Shown: piece after piece, positions 53,360 to 62,183 of the stretch
Layout: the number at the start of each line of letters is the position of its first letter
Position numbering within the stretch: the first letter of the stretch is position 1
NCBI GenBank assembly: GCA_903830985.1
Contig: CAIKVZ010000164.1
Span: 1 to 64,000, forward strand
DNA length: 64,000 nucleotides
Origin: an uncultured beta proteobacterium
GTDB taxonomy: Bacteria > Pseudomonadota > Gammaproteobacteria > Burkholderiales > Burkholderiaceae_C
Direction of reading: 5' to 3'
The notes under the pieces: model-generated
Seen by the model: only the letters and a program-made list of their open reading frames with translations
Told to the model about the DNA's origin: nothing
Database searches by the model: none
Position numbers and translations under genes: made by a program

Positions 53360-54622
53360 CTAGTCAGTGACCGAATAACTCTGCGTTGTGATCAGCCCAA
53401 GCGGCGTCGTCACCTTCACTGTCAACAGACCGTTTGTGACCGGGTTGGTGCACTCATAGTTGTTGCTTGGTCCGGACTGTGCGGCATCGCTCTGCATCAT
53501 CACCGGATATATCCACGCTGCTGCGCTGGGGTCATTGGTGTTGGGCACGATGAAACTCGTCCCGCTCAATATCGAGCCATTGGAAGCACTGAACGCAATG
53601 GTCGTCCCAGCCGGCAGAATGTTCCCGGTCAAATCAAATGGAAGCCACGAAGCGTTGATCGCCTTGTTGCCGGAAAATATGGTCGCGTTGCCGTCCCTGA
53701 CCGCAATACGAAGGGTTTTTGAAATGTTGGCAAAAGGAGTTCCGTTAACGCAGTGGCTCAAGATGATGGGTGTCGTATCAAGAGATGTGATATTCGCATT
53801 GCTTCCGGAAAAAACCAATACGAACGATTCACGCACATGGACAGTAGGCGTTTTGCCATTCGGTTGCGATTGCAATACACCGTTGTAAAACCCATCACCG
53901 AAATTGTTCCATATGCCATCACCATTGCTGTCGATGAAGGGCTCACCCAAGGCCGGCATCACTGAGTTGTAAGGGGGGAGATTGACGGCCATCGCCTCCT
54001 GGTTGGTGATGGCGCGGTCATAGCGAAACGGATCACGCAGGTCTTGGAACGTTTCTCCGACGTCGTAAAGGTTGATACCAAACCGGATTGTCGGATCGTC
54101 AACAAAGCTCTCTTCTCCGAGCGCATAGGCCAGTACTGTACTGCGACCGTCCCCGTTCGTCGGGTGTGGGTTCTGGCATATGAACCTGACTGTGCATTGG
54201 CCGGGAATGCCTTTTTGCTTGATCACGGTGCCGTCGGTCAGCGTTGTCTGATTCAGACCCGTCAGACATGAGGCGTCAATCGCGCCCGCCTCGGTGGTGA
54301 AACTGATGGCGGTCCCATCTGGCACAGGATTATTGAAGTGGTCTGCGGCAAATGCCGTCACCGTCGTGAAATCGGTTCCATCGTGATCGGCGCATTCGAT
54401 GTTGTAGATCTTTGGGACCACCGTAAAGCTCTTTTGATCCGCAATGCCAGTCGACACGACGAGCTGATCCGACAAAGTGGTGATCTTCGTCCCGGTCAGT
54501 GTCGCCGTGACGCGCACCGGCGTATTGATGGTTCCAGCTGCGACAACGGTACTCACCATGCCATCTGTTCCTGAGGTGGAATGGAGGGGGTTTAGAGTCA
54601 ATCCGCCCACGCTGGTCGTCAA
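53360..54622 (-). CDS. Ig-like surface lipoprotein, C-terminal part (after frameshift)
   Basis: Open frame of about 420 codons that continues the lipoprotein gene to its right after a one-base slip. The only start is a TTG at 54622 inside a beta-strand (ALTTSVGGLTL), so it is not an independent gene. It contains an Ig-like repeat (VSTVVAAGTINTPVRVTATL), a segment with conserved cysteines, and EPFIDSNGDGIWNNFGDG, an Asp-rich loop that looks like a calcium site. With the missing base restored, the full protein would have about 735 residues. Confidence 0.7.
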   Translation of the reverse strand: MTTSVGGLTLNPLHSTSGTDGMVSTVVAAGTINTPVRVTATLTGTKITTLSDQLVVSTGIADQKSFTVVPKIYNIECADHDGTDFTTVTAFAADHFNNPVPDGTAISFTTEAGAIDASCLTGLNQTTLTDGTVIKQKGIPGQCTVRFICQNPHPTNGDGRSTVLAYALGEESFVDDPTIRFGINLYDVGETFQDLRDPFRYDRAITNQEAMAVNLPPYNSVMPALGEPFIDSNGDGIWNNFGDGFYNGVLQSQPNGKTPTVHVRESFVLVFSGSNANITSLDTTPIILSHCVNGTPFANISKTLRIAVRDGNATIFSGNKAINASWLPFDLTGNILPAGTTIAFSASNGSILSGTSFIVPNTNDPSAAAWIYPVMMQSDAAQSGPSNNYECTNPVTNGLLTVKVTTPLGLITTQSYSVTD

Positions 54623-55566
54623 AGCAAAGTCAACCGGTTGCCCTGCGACAGATTTGCCATTCTTGTCGAGTAGCTTGAACGCGACCGTCGAGGACTCCTG
54701 GCGGCCAGCCCCCCCGTCCCCTTCAATGCGAAGTTTTGCGGCAATGCCGAAGCGAAGGCGATTTGACCGCCCGTCGCTGGCAGAACCGTGATCGCCCCCG
54801 ACTGGATGAATGTGGCGCCGCCCAGCGTGGTGGAAGCCGTGATCGGGTCAACCCCGCCACAACCCTTGTCCGTGTATGACGTGTTCGCCACACCGTTCAC
54901 CGTGACAACCGGCGAACTGATCGCCGCCTTGCTGGCAACAGTACAGGGTGACGTAAAGGTGACAGACTGCGCGGGGGTGAACGGGTTTGTACCGCTCAAC
55001 ACGGTGACGCCCAAGCTTGCCGTACCCCCGGCCGAGAGGCTTGAGGGCGTTAGCGTCAGTGCGCTGAAAGTCAGCGTCGGAAACGCCACCACGTAGCTGA
55101 TCGAGCCGGTCGCTGCACTGCCACCGACGGAGGCGTTCGCCGTCACCGTGAAGGCGCCGGCTTGGGTTCCCGACGGGAGAACCACTTGCGCCATCCCGCT
55201 GCCATCGCTCAAGGCCGTGCCAGACGCGGGAACAAAAGCCCCGGTCTTGTCGCTCGTGCTGAAAGTGACGGCGACGCCGGACACCGCGACACCCTTGGCG
55301 TCCTTCAACAGCGCGCGCAACGATCCCGCCTTGTCCGGGGAGACCGATGTGGTGGTCGCACCAGAAGCGTCAATCAATGTCAACGTCAGCGAGGATTTTT
55401 CAGCAGCAGTCGTTGCAACAGTCGTTGCAGCATTGGCAGGCTTCAGTTCGGCGCAAAGACCGTCAATGCCGCTCACGCAGGCAGAGCCACCGCCACCACA
55501 TCCCGCAAGGGCCAAGACCCATAGGCCCAGGCAGACGTCGACAGCTGTATTCATCGTTTTCATCAA
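54619..55566 (-). CDS. Ig-like surface lipoprotein, N-terminal part (before frameshift)
   Basis: 315 codons. The N-terminus is a lipoprotein signal with the lipobox LAGC followed by Gly-rich GGGGSAC. Two bacterial Ig-like (invasin/Big-type) domains follow: VSPDKAGSLRALLKDAKGVAVSGVAVTFS (about 75-150) and TLSFSALTLTPSSLSAGGTASLGVTVLSGTNPF-like sequence (about 165-280). After NFALKGTGG the frame runs out into unrelated residues (RSPRRSRSSYS), while the continuation is in the +1 frame. It sits directly downstream of tadD, so a pilus-associated adhesin is plausible. Confidence 0.7.
   Translation of the reverse strand: MMKTMNTAVDVCLGLWVLALAGCGGGGSACVSGIDGLCAELKPANAATTVATTAAEKSSLTLTLIDASGATTTSVSPDKAGSLRALLKDAKGVAVSGVAVTFSTSDKTGAFVPASGTALSDGSGMAQVVLPSGTQAGAFTVTANASVGGSAATGSISYVVAFPTLTFSALTLTPSSLSAGGTASLGVTVLSGTNPFTPAQSVTFTSPCTVASKAAISSPVVTVNGVANTSYTDKGCGGVDPITASTTLGGATFIQSGAITVLPATGGQIAFASALPQNFALKGTGGLAARSPRRSRSSYSTRMANLSQGNRLTLL
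54709..54715 (-). other. G7 tract at the frameshift site
   Basis: Seven consecutive G on the coding (minus) strand. With eight G the two halves join exactly as KGTGGAGRQESSTVAFKLL, in good Ig-like sequence. Either a contingency (phase-variable) tract in the OFF state, a fixed mutation, or a base-calling error in a homopolymer. Confidence 0.7.
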
Positions 55567-55659
55567 AGGTTCCCCAATTTGTATTGAAAAGGCAATTCCG
55601 AATTTCTTCTGGGAAATTCAAAGTGACTGGAAGATGGCGACAGATGCGCAAGGCGCGTT

Positions 55660-56649
55660 CTATGCCCAGCGCCACCCATCGTGTGTGGCGAGCGCCAGGC
55701 TCCTCTCAGAGCCCGATTCCAGCCAGGTCGCCAAAGTCTTGCCTACCAGATCACGCCCCAGCACCAGACGCATCTGCAGGCTCCTGCCCATTCGGTCCGA
55801 AGCAGTAACCCGCACGCCCACTGGCAGCCTGGCTGACAGTGCGTCCGCCGCGCCCTTCTGTCCTGCGGCAAACTGGATTTCGGTCCTGGATTGGCTGTAA
55901 CTCGGCTCGTTGGTGAGTCGCGCCGTCACCACCCCCCAAGGCGCCAGCCGCGCCGCCGTGTCTCTGGCCAGGTGCCGAATGCCCACGCCGTTGGACACCT
56001 CGATCCTGACCCCCTTGAGCGGGTCATCCGTGCGCGCAGCAGGCCTGGCTGCACCCGGCGCTGCAGGCCAGTCTTGCAGCGCAACGACGTTCGGCCCGAC
56101 GCTCACCAGCAACGGCTTGCCGTCGTGCGCCGGCACTTCGCCGAGGAGCGACTTGGCGGAGTCCGTCGCTGTCGCAAGCCTGGGGTCACTCGACAACAAC
56201 TCGAGGTTCTTGCGGGTCTGCGAGCTGGATGGATTCAATTTCAGCGCAAATTCCAATTCCTGCTGCGCGTGGTCGAACTGACCCAGGCGCAGCAAGGTGT
56301 AGCCCAGATTGTTGTGCACGTACGCAGCTTTCGGGTCGATGTCCAAGGCCTGCTGGAACAGCGCCATGGCTTGATCTGCGCGCTCGGTCTGCGCATAAAT
56401 CACGGCCATCGAGTTGATGGCGCCCACGTGGTTTGGCTGCTGCTTCAGGACTTGGCGATAGCGCTGCAGCGCCAGCGCGAAGTCGCCTGCACCATGGGCG
56501 GCGCGACCCAGGACGAACAGGCTGTCGGCGTCCAAGGCTGCAGCCGGTGAGGTCCGCGCGAAGTCGGGCGTGCCCTTGGGTGGCATTTGTGCGCAGCCCA
56601 GCAGCGCGCCGGCGCACAGGATTGAAAATAATTTCAGCGGTTGTTTCAT
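55660..56649 (-). CDS. tadD: Tad pilus assembly lipoprotein TadD (TPR + LytR_C)
   Basis: 329-aa lipoprotein (lipobox LLGC near residue 18). Three to four tetratricopeptide repeats lie at about 45-150 (VLGRAAHGAGDFALALQRYRQVL, AVIYAQTERADQAMALFQQAL, NNLGYTLLRLGQFDHAQQEL). A C-terminal LytR_C-type domain follows (GVRIEVSNGVGIRHLARDTAARL). TadD proteins are thought to help secretin assembly. The ATG at 56649 has GGAG 6 nt upstream. Last of the tad genes, followed by the Ig-like lipoprotein gene 93 bp away. Confidence 0.88.
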   Translation of the reverse strand: MKQPLKLFSILCAGALLGCAQMPPKGTPDFARTSPAAALDADSLFVLGRAAHGAGDFALALQRYRQVLKQQPNHVGAINSMAVIYAQTERADQAMALFQQALDIDPKAAYVHNNLGYTLLRLGQFDHAQQELEFALKLNPSSSQTRKNLELLSSDPRLATATDSAKSLLGEVPAHDGKPLLVSVGPNVVALQDWPAAPGAARPAARTDDPLKGVRIEVSNGVGIRHLARDTAARLAPWGVVTARLTNEPSYSQSRTEIQFAAGQKGAADALSARLPVGVRVTASDRMGRSLQMRLVLGRDLVGKTLATWLESGSERSLALATHDGWRWA

Positions 56650-56667
56650 GACAGGCTCCAATCGTGT

Positions 56668-57618
56668 TCAATGGCCGCCGCCAAGCGTTGGCAGCAGGAC
56701 CCGGTAGACGCTGAGCACGGCAGGACCCAAGAGCACCAGGAACAGCGAGGGAAACATCAGAAAGATGAGCGGAAAGAGCAGCTTCAAGGGGATCTTGGCG
56801 GCCTTTTCCTCGGCGCGTGTCTGGCGTTGATTGCGCACCGTTTCAGACAGGATGCGCAATGAGTCAGCCACATTCGTGCCGAAGTGTTCGGTTTGCAGCA
56901 GGATGGTGACGAAGGTGGCAAAGTCCTCCACGCCGGTGCGCAGGATCAGATTGCGCAGTGCAGCCTCGCGGGTTGAACCCACCCTGCGCTCCAGCGCCAC
57001 CAGATTGAATTCATCCGCCAGCGCCTGACTGCGCAGGCTCATCTCATCGCCCGTGCGGTTCATGGCAGCGTCCAGTCCCAGACCCGCTTCCACGCAGATC
57101 GTGATCAGGTCGATGGCGTCGGGCAAGGCTTCCGTCAGTTCACGCCGGCGCCTGTGGCTCAGTATCGCCAGCGCCAGGTTGGGGATGTAGTAGCCCAGTG
57201 TGGCCAGGGGCAGCAGGCTCAGCACGGCACTGGTGGTCGAGGCTGTTGCTGTCGCCGCCCCGCCCATCAGCAGGAGCGCAGCCGGCAGGGCCAGTGTGAG
57301 AATGGACTTTGCACTGAAAAAAATCACCGGCCAACCCGCGCCGCGAAGGCCTGCCTGCATGAAGCGAACGCGGAAATTGGACGACTCCCAACCTTGCTTG
57401 GGCGTCGAGAGCCAGGCGATGGGCTTGGCAAGCCTGGCGACCTTGGCTTTCCACGTGTTGCCCGCCCGGGGATCCTTGTCCGGCGCTGCTGCCGTTTGGC
57501 CGAGTTCAGCCAGTCGGCGCCCCACGATCCGGCCACGACCCAGCCACAAACCCACGCCCATGACCAGGCACGCCACGCACAGAAAAATCATCGCGTACAG
57601 AACTGTTTGCATCGTCAT
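56668..57618 (-). CDS. tadC: Tad pilus inner-membrane protein TadC
   Basis: 316-aa platform protein of the GspF superfamily with one N-terminal helix (5-25), a T2SSF domain (ALPDAIDLITICVEAGLGLDAAM, LRNLILRTGVEDFATFVTILLQ) and helices near 105-160 and 285-310. It ends in a Gly/His-rich tail. The ATG at 57618 is preceded by AAGGAGA. It pairs with TadB to form the platform on which TadA acts. 11 bp after tadB. Confidence 0.92.
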   Translation of the reverse strand: MTMQTVLYAMIFLCVACLVMGVGLWLGRGRIVGRRLAELGQTAAAPDKDPRAGNTWKAKVARLAKPIAWLSTPKQGWESSNFRVRFMQAGLRGAGWPVIFFSAKSILTLALPAALLLMGGAATATASTTSAVLSLLPLATLGYYIPNLALAILSHRRRRELTEALPDAIDLITICVEAGLGLDAAMNRTGDEMSLRSQALADEFNLVALERRVGSTREAALRNLILRTGVEDFATFVTILLQTEHFGTNVADSLRILSETVRNQRQTRAEEKAAKIPLKLLFPLIFLMFPSLFLVLLGPAVLSVYRVLLPTLGGGH

Positions 57619-57629
57619 GATGGCTCTCC

Positions 57630-58610
57630 TTAAACGCGAATATCGATGACGCGCCACATCACGAAGCCACCCAGCACCATCAGGCCCAGGGCGCCCATGA
57701 CCAGGCGGATTCCGACGGGATCGATCAGCAGCACCGCCAGATAACCGGGGTTCACCAGATGGATCGCGAGCGCCAGAAAGAACGGCAAACCCGTCAGGAT
57801 GTAGGCGGACAGTTTTCCCTCTGCCGCCAACACCCGGATCCTGCCGAAAAGCTTGAACCGATCCCGGATCAGGTTGGCCAGAATGCTCAGGAGTTGCGCC
57901 AGGTTTCCACCCGTTTCCAGTTGGATCAGCACCGCCACAACAAAGTAGCGCAAGTCGGCAAAGGGCACGCGCGTGGCCAGATTGGCAAGGGCGTTCTGGG
58001 TGGAGATGCCGAAGTTGATTTCATCGAAGGTGGTCCTGAATTCAGTGGCAATGGGCTCCCTTGCTTCGTTGCCCACCATCGCCAGCGCGGCCGAAAACCC
58101 ATGGCCCGCACGCAGTGCGCGGCTGATCAGGTCCAGCGCTTCGGGGAGTTGCATACCGATCTGGCGCAAGCGGCGCGCCCGCATCCATGGCAGGCGCAAC
58201 AATGGCGGCAGCACGAACCCACCGCCGATGATGAGCGCCCACGTTCCAGGAATGCCCAGCACGGCAGCCAGCAGGAAGCCGCCGGCTCCAAAGATCAGGC
58301 AGATGCCCAGAAGATGCGCGACCGTCATCTTGGAGCCGGACTGCAGCAGCAGTCGGTCCAACTGGTGCAACACGGGCAAGCGCATCAACTGCCTGTTCAA
58401 CTCGGGGAAATGGCTCATCACACGCTGTTTGACCAAGGCCACATCCGAATCCCGGCGAGCATGCTCGCCAATGGACATCAGGCGCAGGCGTTGATGAACG
58501 CGCTTCACCTCCGGGTTCATGGTTTCGCTCCACAGCAGATATGCGCCCTCGAGCAGCAATATGACGCCCAGAAAACCGAAGATGACGAACAGGGAATAGC
58601 TCAGGCTCAT
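57630..58610 (-). CDS. tadB: Tad pilus inner-membrane protein TadB
   Basis: 326-aa GspF-like protein: N-terminal helix (5-25), soluble segment, helices near 100-140, the T2SSF domain with QLPEALDLISRALRAGHGFSAALAMVG and VAVLIQLETGGNLAQLLSIL, and two C-terminal helices. The start was set by the family's usual N-terminus (MSLSYSLFVIFGFLGVI). It begins 4 bp after the tadA stop. Confidence 0.92.
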   Translation of the reverse strand: MSLSYSLFVIFGFLGVILLLEGAYLLWSETMNPEVKRVHQRLRLMSIGEHARRDSDVALVKQRVMSHFPELNRQLMRLPVLHQLDRLLLQSGSKMTVAHLLGICLIFGAGGFLLAAVLGIPGTWALIIGGGFVLPPLLRLPWMRARRLRQIGMQLPEALDLISRALRAGHGFSAALAMVGNEAREPIATEFRTTFDEINFGISTQNALANLATRVPFADLRYFVVAVLIQLETGGNLAQLLSILANLIRDRFKLFGRIRVLAAEGKLSAYILTGLPFFLALAIHLVNPGYLAVLLIDPVGIRLVMGALGLMVLGGFVMWRVIDIRV

Positions 58611-58614
58611 GGCA

Positions 58615-59970
58615 TTACTCGAAGGTTCGGGTTTGGTCAAAAGTCTCCGATGGGAGGCTGATGCCGTAGGCTTTGAGGCGACCCATGAATTTGGGTCGAA
58701 CACCTGTGGCGCCGAAATGGCCCTGGACCATTCCGTTGGCGGTAACGCCGGTCTGCGTATAGCCGTAGATCTCCTGCATGGTGATGATGTCACCCTCCAT
58801 GCCGACGATCTCCTGCAGGCTGACGATCTTGCGCTGGCCGTCGGTCAGTCGGTTCACCTGGACGATCGCCATGATGGCCGAACTGATTTGCTGGCGCATG
58901 GCCTTGGGCGCAATCGCCATGCCGCCCATGCCGGCCATGTTCTCCAGTCGCGTCAGTGCATCGCGCGGGCTGTTGGCGTGCACCGTCGCCATCGAGCCTT
59001 CGTGGCCGGTGTTCATGGCCTGCAACATGTCCACGACCTCGACGCCCCGCACCTCGCCCACGATGATGCGGTCCGGCCGCATGCGCAGGCTGTTGCGCAC
59101 CAGAGCGCGTTGATTCACTTCGCCCCGGCCCTCGACGTTGGGCGGGCGGGTTTCCAGTCGCACCACATGGGGCTGCTGCAATTGCAGTTCGGCTGCGTCC
59201 TCTATCGTGACGATCCGCTCGGTGGATGGAATGGCGCTGGACAGCACGTTGAGCAGTGTGGTTTTGCCGGAACCGGTACCGCCCGAAATCAGGATATTCA
59301 TCTTGGCCCGAACCATGCCGGCGAGCAACTGCGCCAACTCGGGCGTAAGGGACTTGTTGTTGACCAGATCGTCGGATCGCAAGGGAACGACCGAAAATCT
59401 GCGGATGGAGAGAATCGGACCATCGAGCGCCAGCGGCGGGATGATGGCATTCACGCGCGATCCGTCCGGCAGTCTGGCGTCCACCATCGGGCTGGACTCG
59501 TCGATGCGCCGCCCTATGCGCGACACGATCTTGTCAATGATCTTCATCAAATGATCTGCATCGAAGAAAACGATGTCGGTCAATTCCAGGCGCCCGTGGC
59601 GCTCCACATAAACCTTGTTCGGGCCGTTGACCAGAATGTCCGACACCGTCGGATCGGCGAGCAGTGGTTCGATCGGCCCCAGACCCATGACTTCGTCCTG
59701 AATCTCTCGAATGATGTTCTTGCGTTCGACTGAATTCAGTGCGACGCCGGACTCGTTCAACAAGCGTTCCACCACTGAGCCCAACTCGGCGCGTAGCCGC
59801 TCAGGGGCCATGTTGCCAAGCACTTCCAGGTCAATGCGTCCCAGCAATTGGCTGTGCAGTTTGCCCTTGAGTTGGTGGTAGTCGAGCGTTGCGTGGCTGA
59901 GCGACCTGGCGCCGCTCGTCAGCAGGGCCGGGCCGGATTCGATAACGTTATCCCTGTCTTGCAGTTTCAT
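58615..59970 (-). CDS. tadA: Tad pilus ATPase TadA (CpaF)
   Basis: 451-aa secretion ATPase that powers Flp pilus extension, and in relatives also retraction. It has the N-terminal all-helical domain, then [21 protein letters not shown], Walker [13 protein letters not shown] near residue 230, Walker B-type RIIVGEVRG and a His box [19 protein letters not shown]. The start ATG is preceded by AAGGGG. Co-directional with tadZ (33 bp gap) and tadB. Confidence 0.95.
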   Translation of the reverse strand: MKLQDRDNVIESGPALLTSGARSLSHATLDYHQLKGKLHSQLLGRIDLEVLGNMAPERLRAELGSVVERLLNESGVALNSVERKNIIREIQDEVMGLGPIEPLLADPTVSDILVNGPNKVYVERHGRLELTDIVFFDADHLMKIIDKIVSRIGRRIDESSPMVDARLPDGSRVNAIIPPLALDGPILSIRRFSVVPLRSDDLVNNKSLTPELAQLLAGMVRAKMNILISGGTGSGKTTLLNVLSSAIPSTERIVTIEDAAELQLQQPHVVRLETRPPNVEGRGEVNQRALVRNSLRMRPDRIIVGEVRGVEVVDMLQAMNTGHEGSMATVHANSPRDALTRLENMAGMGGMAIAPKAMRQQISSAIMAIVQVNRLTDGQRKIVSLQEIVGMEGDIITMQEIYGYTQTGVTANGMVQGHFGATGVRPKFMGRLKAYGISLPSETFDQTRTFE

Positions 59971-60003
59971 GGTGTGGTTCCCCTTGTATTTCGCGTCGAC
60001 GGG

Positions 60004-61179
60004 TTAGGCCGTCTTCATCAATTTGTGCAGCCAGCCCTTGGATTGCGGCGCGCTGCCGGTGGGTACGAGTTCCTCGGCCCAACCGCGCAGCGCGCGCGAC
60101 ACTGGGTCGCGCGGCGCCAGTTCGAGCAGCGGGATGCCCTGATTGATCGACTCACTCACCGCTGCGTGGCCGTTCGGAATAGTCCGATGAACCTTCAGCT
60201 GGGTGGTGGTTTCGACGTTCGCGAGATCGATGGTTCCGCCCCGCTCATAGCGGTTCAGAATCACCTTCAGTTTGTCGCACGTATAGCCGCGGCCTTGGAA
60301 TACCGTGGCCATATGTTTGGCGGCACGGATGAAGGGCAGGTTGAGTTGCAGCGTCATGTACACCACGTCCGCCAGGTCCAACGCCTTCAAGGCCACGTCA
60401 TCCAGATTGCTGCTGACATCAATGACCACAAAGTCGTATTGGTTGCGCGCGATTTCGATGATCTTTTCTATGCCCTGGGTGGAGACCTTGTGGATGTCCG
60501 CGGGCAACTCAGGTGCCGGAAGAATATGCAGGTGCTCGCTCAACTTGATCACGGCTGAATCCAGCAGGATTGGATCCAATCGCTGGGGTTGGCTGGCGAG
60601 ATCGACCACGGTGGAGACCGACGTCTTGTTACCTAAAAAGATCGATGCATCACCAAAGTACAGATTCAAATCAAGCACCAGTACGCGCTTCGCCAATTTG
60701 GACAGGACAAAGGCAAGATTGGTTGCCAGGAAGGTCGCTCCCGCACCACCCTTGGCAGGTATCATCGCGAGCACCTTGGCTTGGAGCTGCCCGCGCGGGT
60801 TGGCCTGGGTGATCTTCAGCAGTGCATGTTTCACGGCCAACTGCAGCGACAGCGGGCTGATGGGCCCGGGCATGACCTCGCGCACGCCGGCCCGCATGGC
60901 ACGCAGCAGGAACTCCTCCGAATGTTCCGGACTCACCAGGATCAGGTGCGTTGCCGGCGTCTGGTGCAACGCCTGCTCAATCTGAACCAGGGCGTCGCCG
61001 TCGCCTTCAGGCAACTCCAGCAGAACCACATCGGATTGCTCGCGCAGCAGCACGTGCGCCAATGTCTGCGCATTACCTGTTTGCGCCGTGATCACCGCAC
61101 CCATCCCATGCAGGTCCAGGGCGGCCACCGCTGCGCGCGCTGCCTCGGAACTGCAAATGACGGATACGTGGATGGGCAT
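60004..61179 (-). CDS. tadZ: Tad pilus localisation ATPase TadZ (CpaE)
   Basis: 391-aa MinD/ParA-related protein that marks the pilus position. An N-terminal receiver-like domain lacking phosphorylation chemistry (about 1-125, VVLLELPEGDGDALVQIEQAL) precedes the ATPase domain. The Walker A reads KGGAGATF, with Ala where MinD has Lys, as in other TadZ proteins, so catalysis may be weak or absent. Later motifs VLVLDLNLYFGDASIFL and FVVIDVSSNLDDVAL are normal. ATG at 61179 chosen by family alignment. Confidence 0.9.
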   Translation of the reverse strand: MPIHVSVICSSEAARAAVAALDLHGMGAVITAQTGNAQTLAHVLLREQSDVVLLELPEGDGDALVQIEQALHQTPATHLILVSPEHSEEFLLRAMRAGVREVMPGPISPLSLQLAVKHALLKITQANPRGQLQAKVLAMIPAKGGAGATFLATNLAFVLSKLAKRVLVLDLNLYFGDASIFLGNKTSVSTVVDLASQPQRLDPILLDSAVIKLSEHLHILPAPELPADIHKVSTQGIEKIIEIARNQYDFVVIDVSSNLDDVALKALDLADVVYMTLQLNLPFIRAAKHMATVFQGRGYTCDKLKVILNRYERGGTIDLANVETTTQLKVHRTIPNGHAAVSESINQGIPLLELAPRDPVSRALRGWAEELVPTGSAPQSKGWLHKLMKTA

Positions 61180-61216
61180 GATGGGCAGTCTTGGTTTTGG
61201 GCTGATGAATCGTCGG

Positions 61217-61681
61217 CTATTGGCACACGGGGTTGTCTGCACTCTTCATCGATTCGCGCGGCAAGCTGGTGGTGAAGGCTGGCAATGGCAAGGCCACGCC
61301 CATGAAGGGGATCAGCGGAGTAAAGCTGGCGTTGATGAGCGACACCTCCACGGTGCTGCAGTTCGAGACATCGCAACCCGGGGGCGCGTAGCGGATGGCG
61401 ATTTGCGCATCGACCACGCTGCCCAGGATGAAGCGCATCTTTTGCTTGATGCGGGCATCGTCCTTGTCGCACACCGCCGCCAAGCGCGCGCCCCAGCGCG
61501 TGGCCTCGGTCGCTGCGTTGAGCGTGAACATCCAGCGGGCAAACTCCATCACACCCAGCAACAGGGTGAAAAACAGCACGGCCACGATGGCGAATTCGAT
61601 GATGGCCATGCCGCGTTGCCGGCGTCTCGGTACCGCGTTGCAGGCGGTTGGGGTGTGGACTTTGCGCATGGCGGCATCCAT
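61217..61681 (-). CDS. tadE: TadE-like pseudopilin (second copy)
   Basis: 154 aa. After a basic start (RRRQRG) comes the TadE signature MAIIEFAIVAVLFFTLLLGVMEFARWMF, where G|MAIIEF is the prepilin peptidase site with Glu at mature position 4-5. The C-terminal part has two cysteine pairs (CDKDD, GCDVSNCS) that may form disulfides. The ATG overlaps the stop of the neighbouring tadE (TGATG). Minor pilin-like component of the Tad machine. Confidence 0.85.
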   Translation of the reverse strand: MDAAMRKVHTPTACNAVPRRRQRGMAIIEFAIVAVLFFTLLLGVMEFARWMFTLNAATEATRWGARLAAVCDKDDARIKQKMRFILGSVVDAQIAIRYAPPGCDVSNCSTVEVSLINASFTPLIPFMGVALPLPAFTTSLPRESMKSADNPVCQ

Positions 61682-62175
61682 CAGAAAAACTGCGACGCCA
61701 TGGTCGTGCTGACCGGCGCGAAGCTGAAGTGGGGAACGACCCAGGACGCCAGCGAGGTGAAGTTGTAGGCGGCGGCGCCGGTACCGCCGATGGTGACCGA
61801 GACCAGGTCCACGCCGCCCTGACCCGTGGCGACATTGGCGTGCGTGGCGGGGCAGGCCAGCTTGTCGCACACGGACACCTGAGCCAGGGTCAGCCCCGGC
61901 ACCAGAGGCATGTCGTTGTCCGAGCAAGTCTGTGCGCCGCACACTGCCAGCGAGCGCGCCTTGAGCCGGATGCTGTCGACCGTTTCGCCGGATGGCGGAC
62001 TGGCAGGATCCTGCGCCGTGAGAAAGCGCACGGAACCGCGCGTGGCCTTCACCAGACCGTTGTAGTAGTACAGGGCGCGCCCCAGTTCGGTGATGCCGAA
62101 ACACAGGATCAGCATCGGCATCAGGATGATGGCCAGTTCCACCGCCGCCACGCCAAGCTGTTTGCGTTTGTTCAT
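61681..62175 (-). CDS. tadE: TadE-like pseudopilin (first copy)
   Basis: 164 aa with the TadE helix LGVAAVELAIILMPMLILCFGITELGRALYY and a periplasmic domain with paired cysteines (AVCGAQTCSDND, VCDKLACPATH). The ATG at 62175 is chosen because tadG ends just upstream and the longer frame adds an unsuited Trp/Arg-rich leader. It is translationally coupled to the next tadE. Confidence 0.85.
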   Translation of the reverse strand: MNKRKQLGVAAVELAIILMPMLILCFGITELGRALYYYNGLVKATRGSVRFLTAQDPASPPSGETVDSIRLKARSLAVCGAQTCSDNDMPLVPGLTLAQVSVCDKLACPATHANVATGQGGVDLVSVTIGGTGAAAYNFTSLASWVVPHFSFAPVSTTMASQFF

Positions 62176-62183
62176 GTTCGTGC

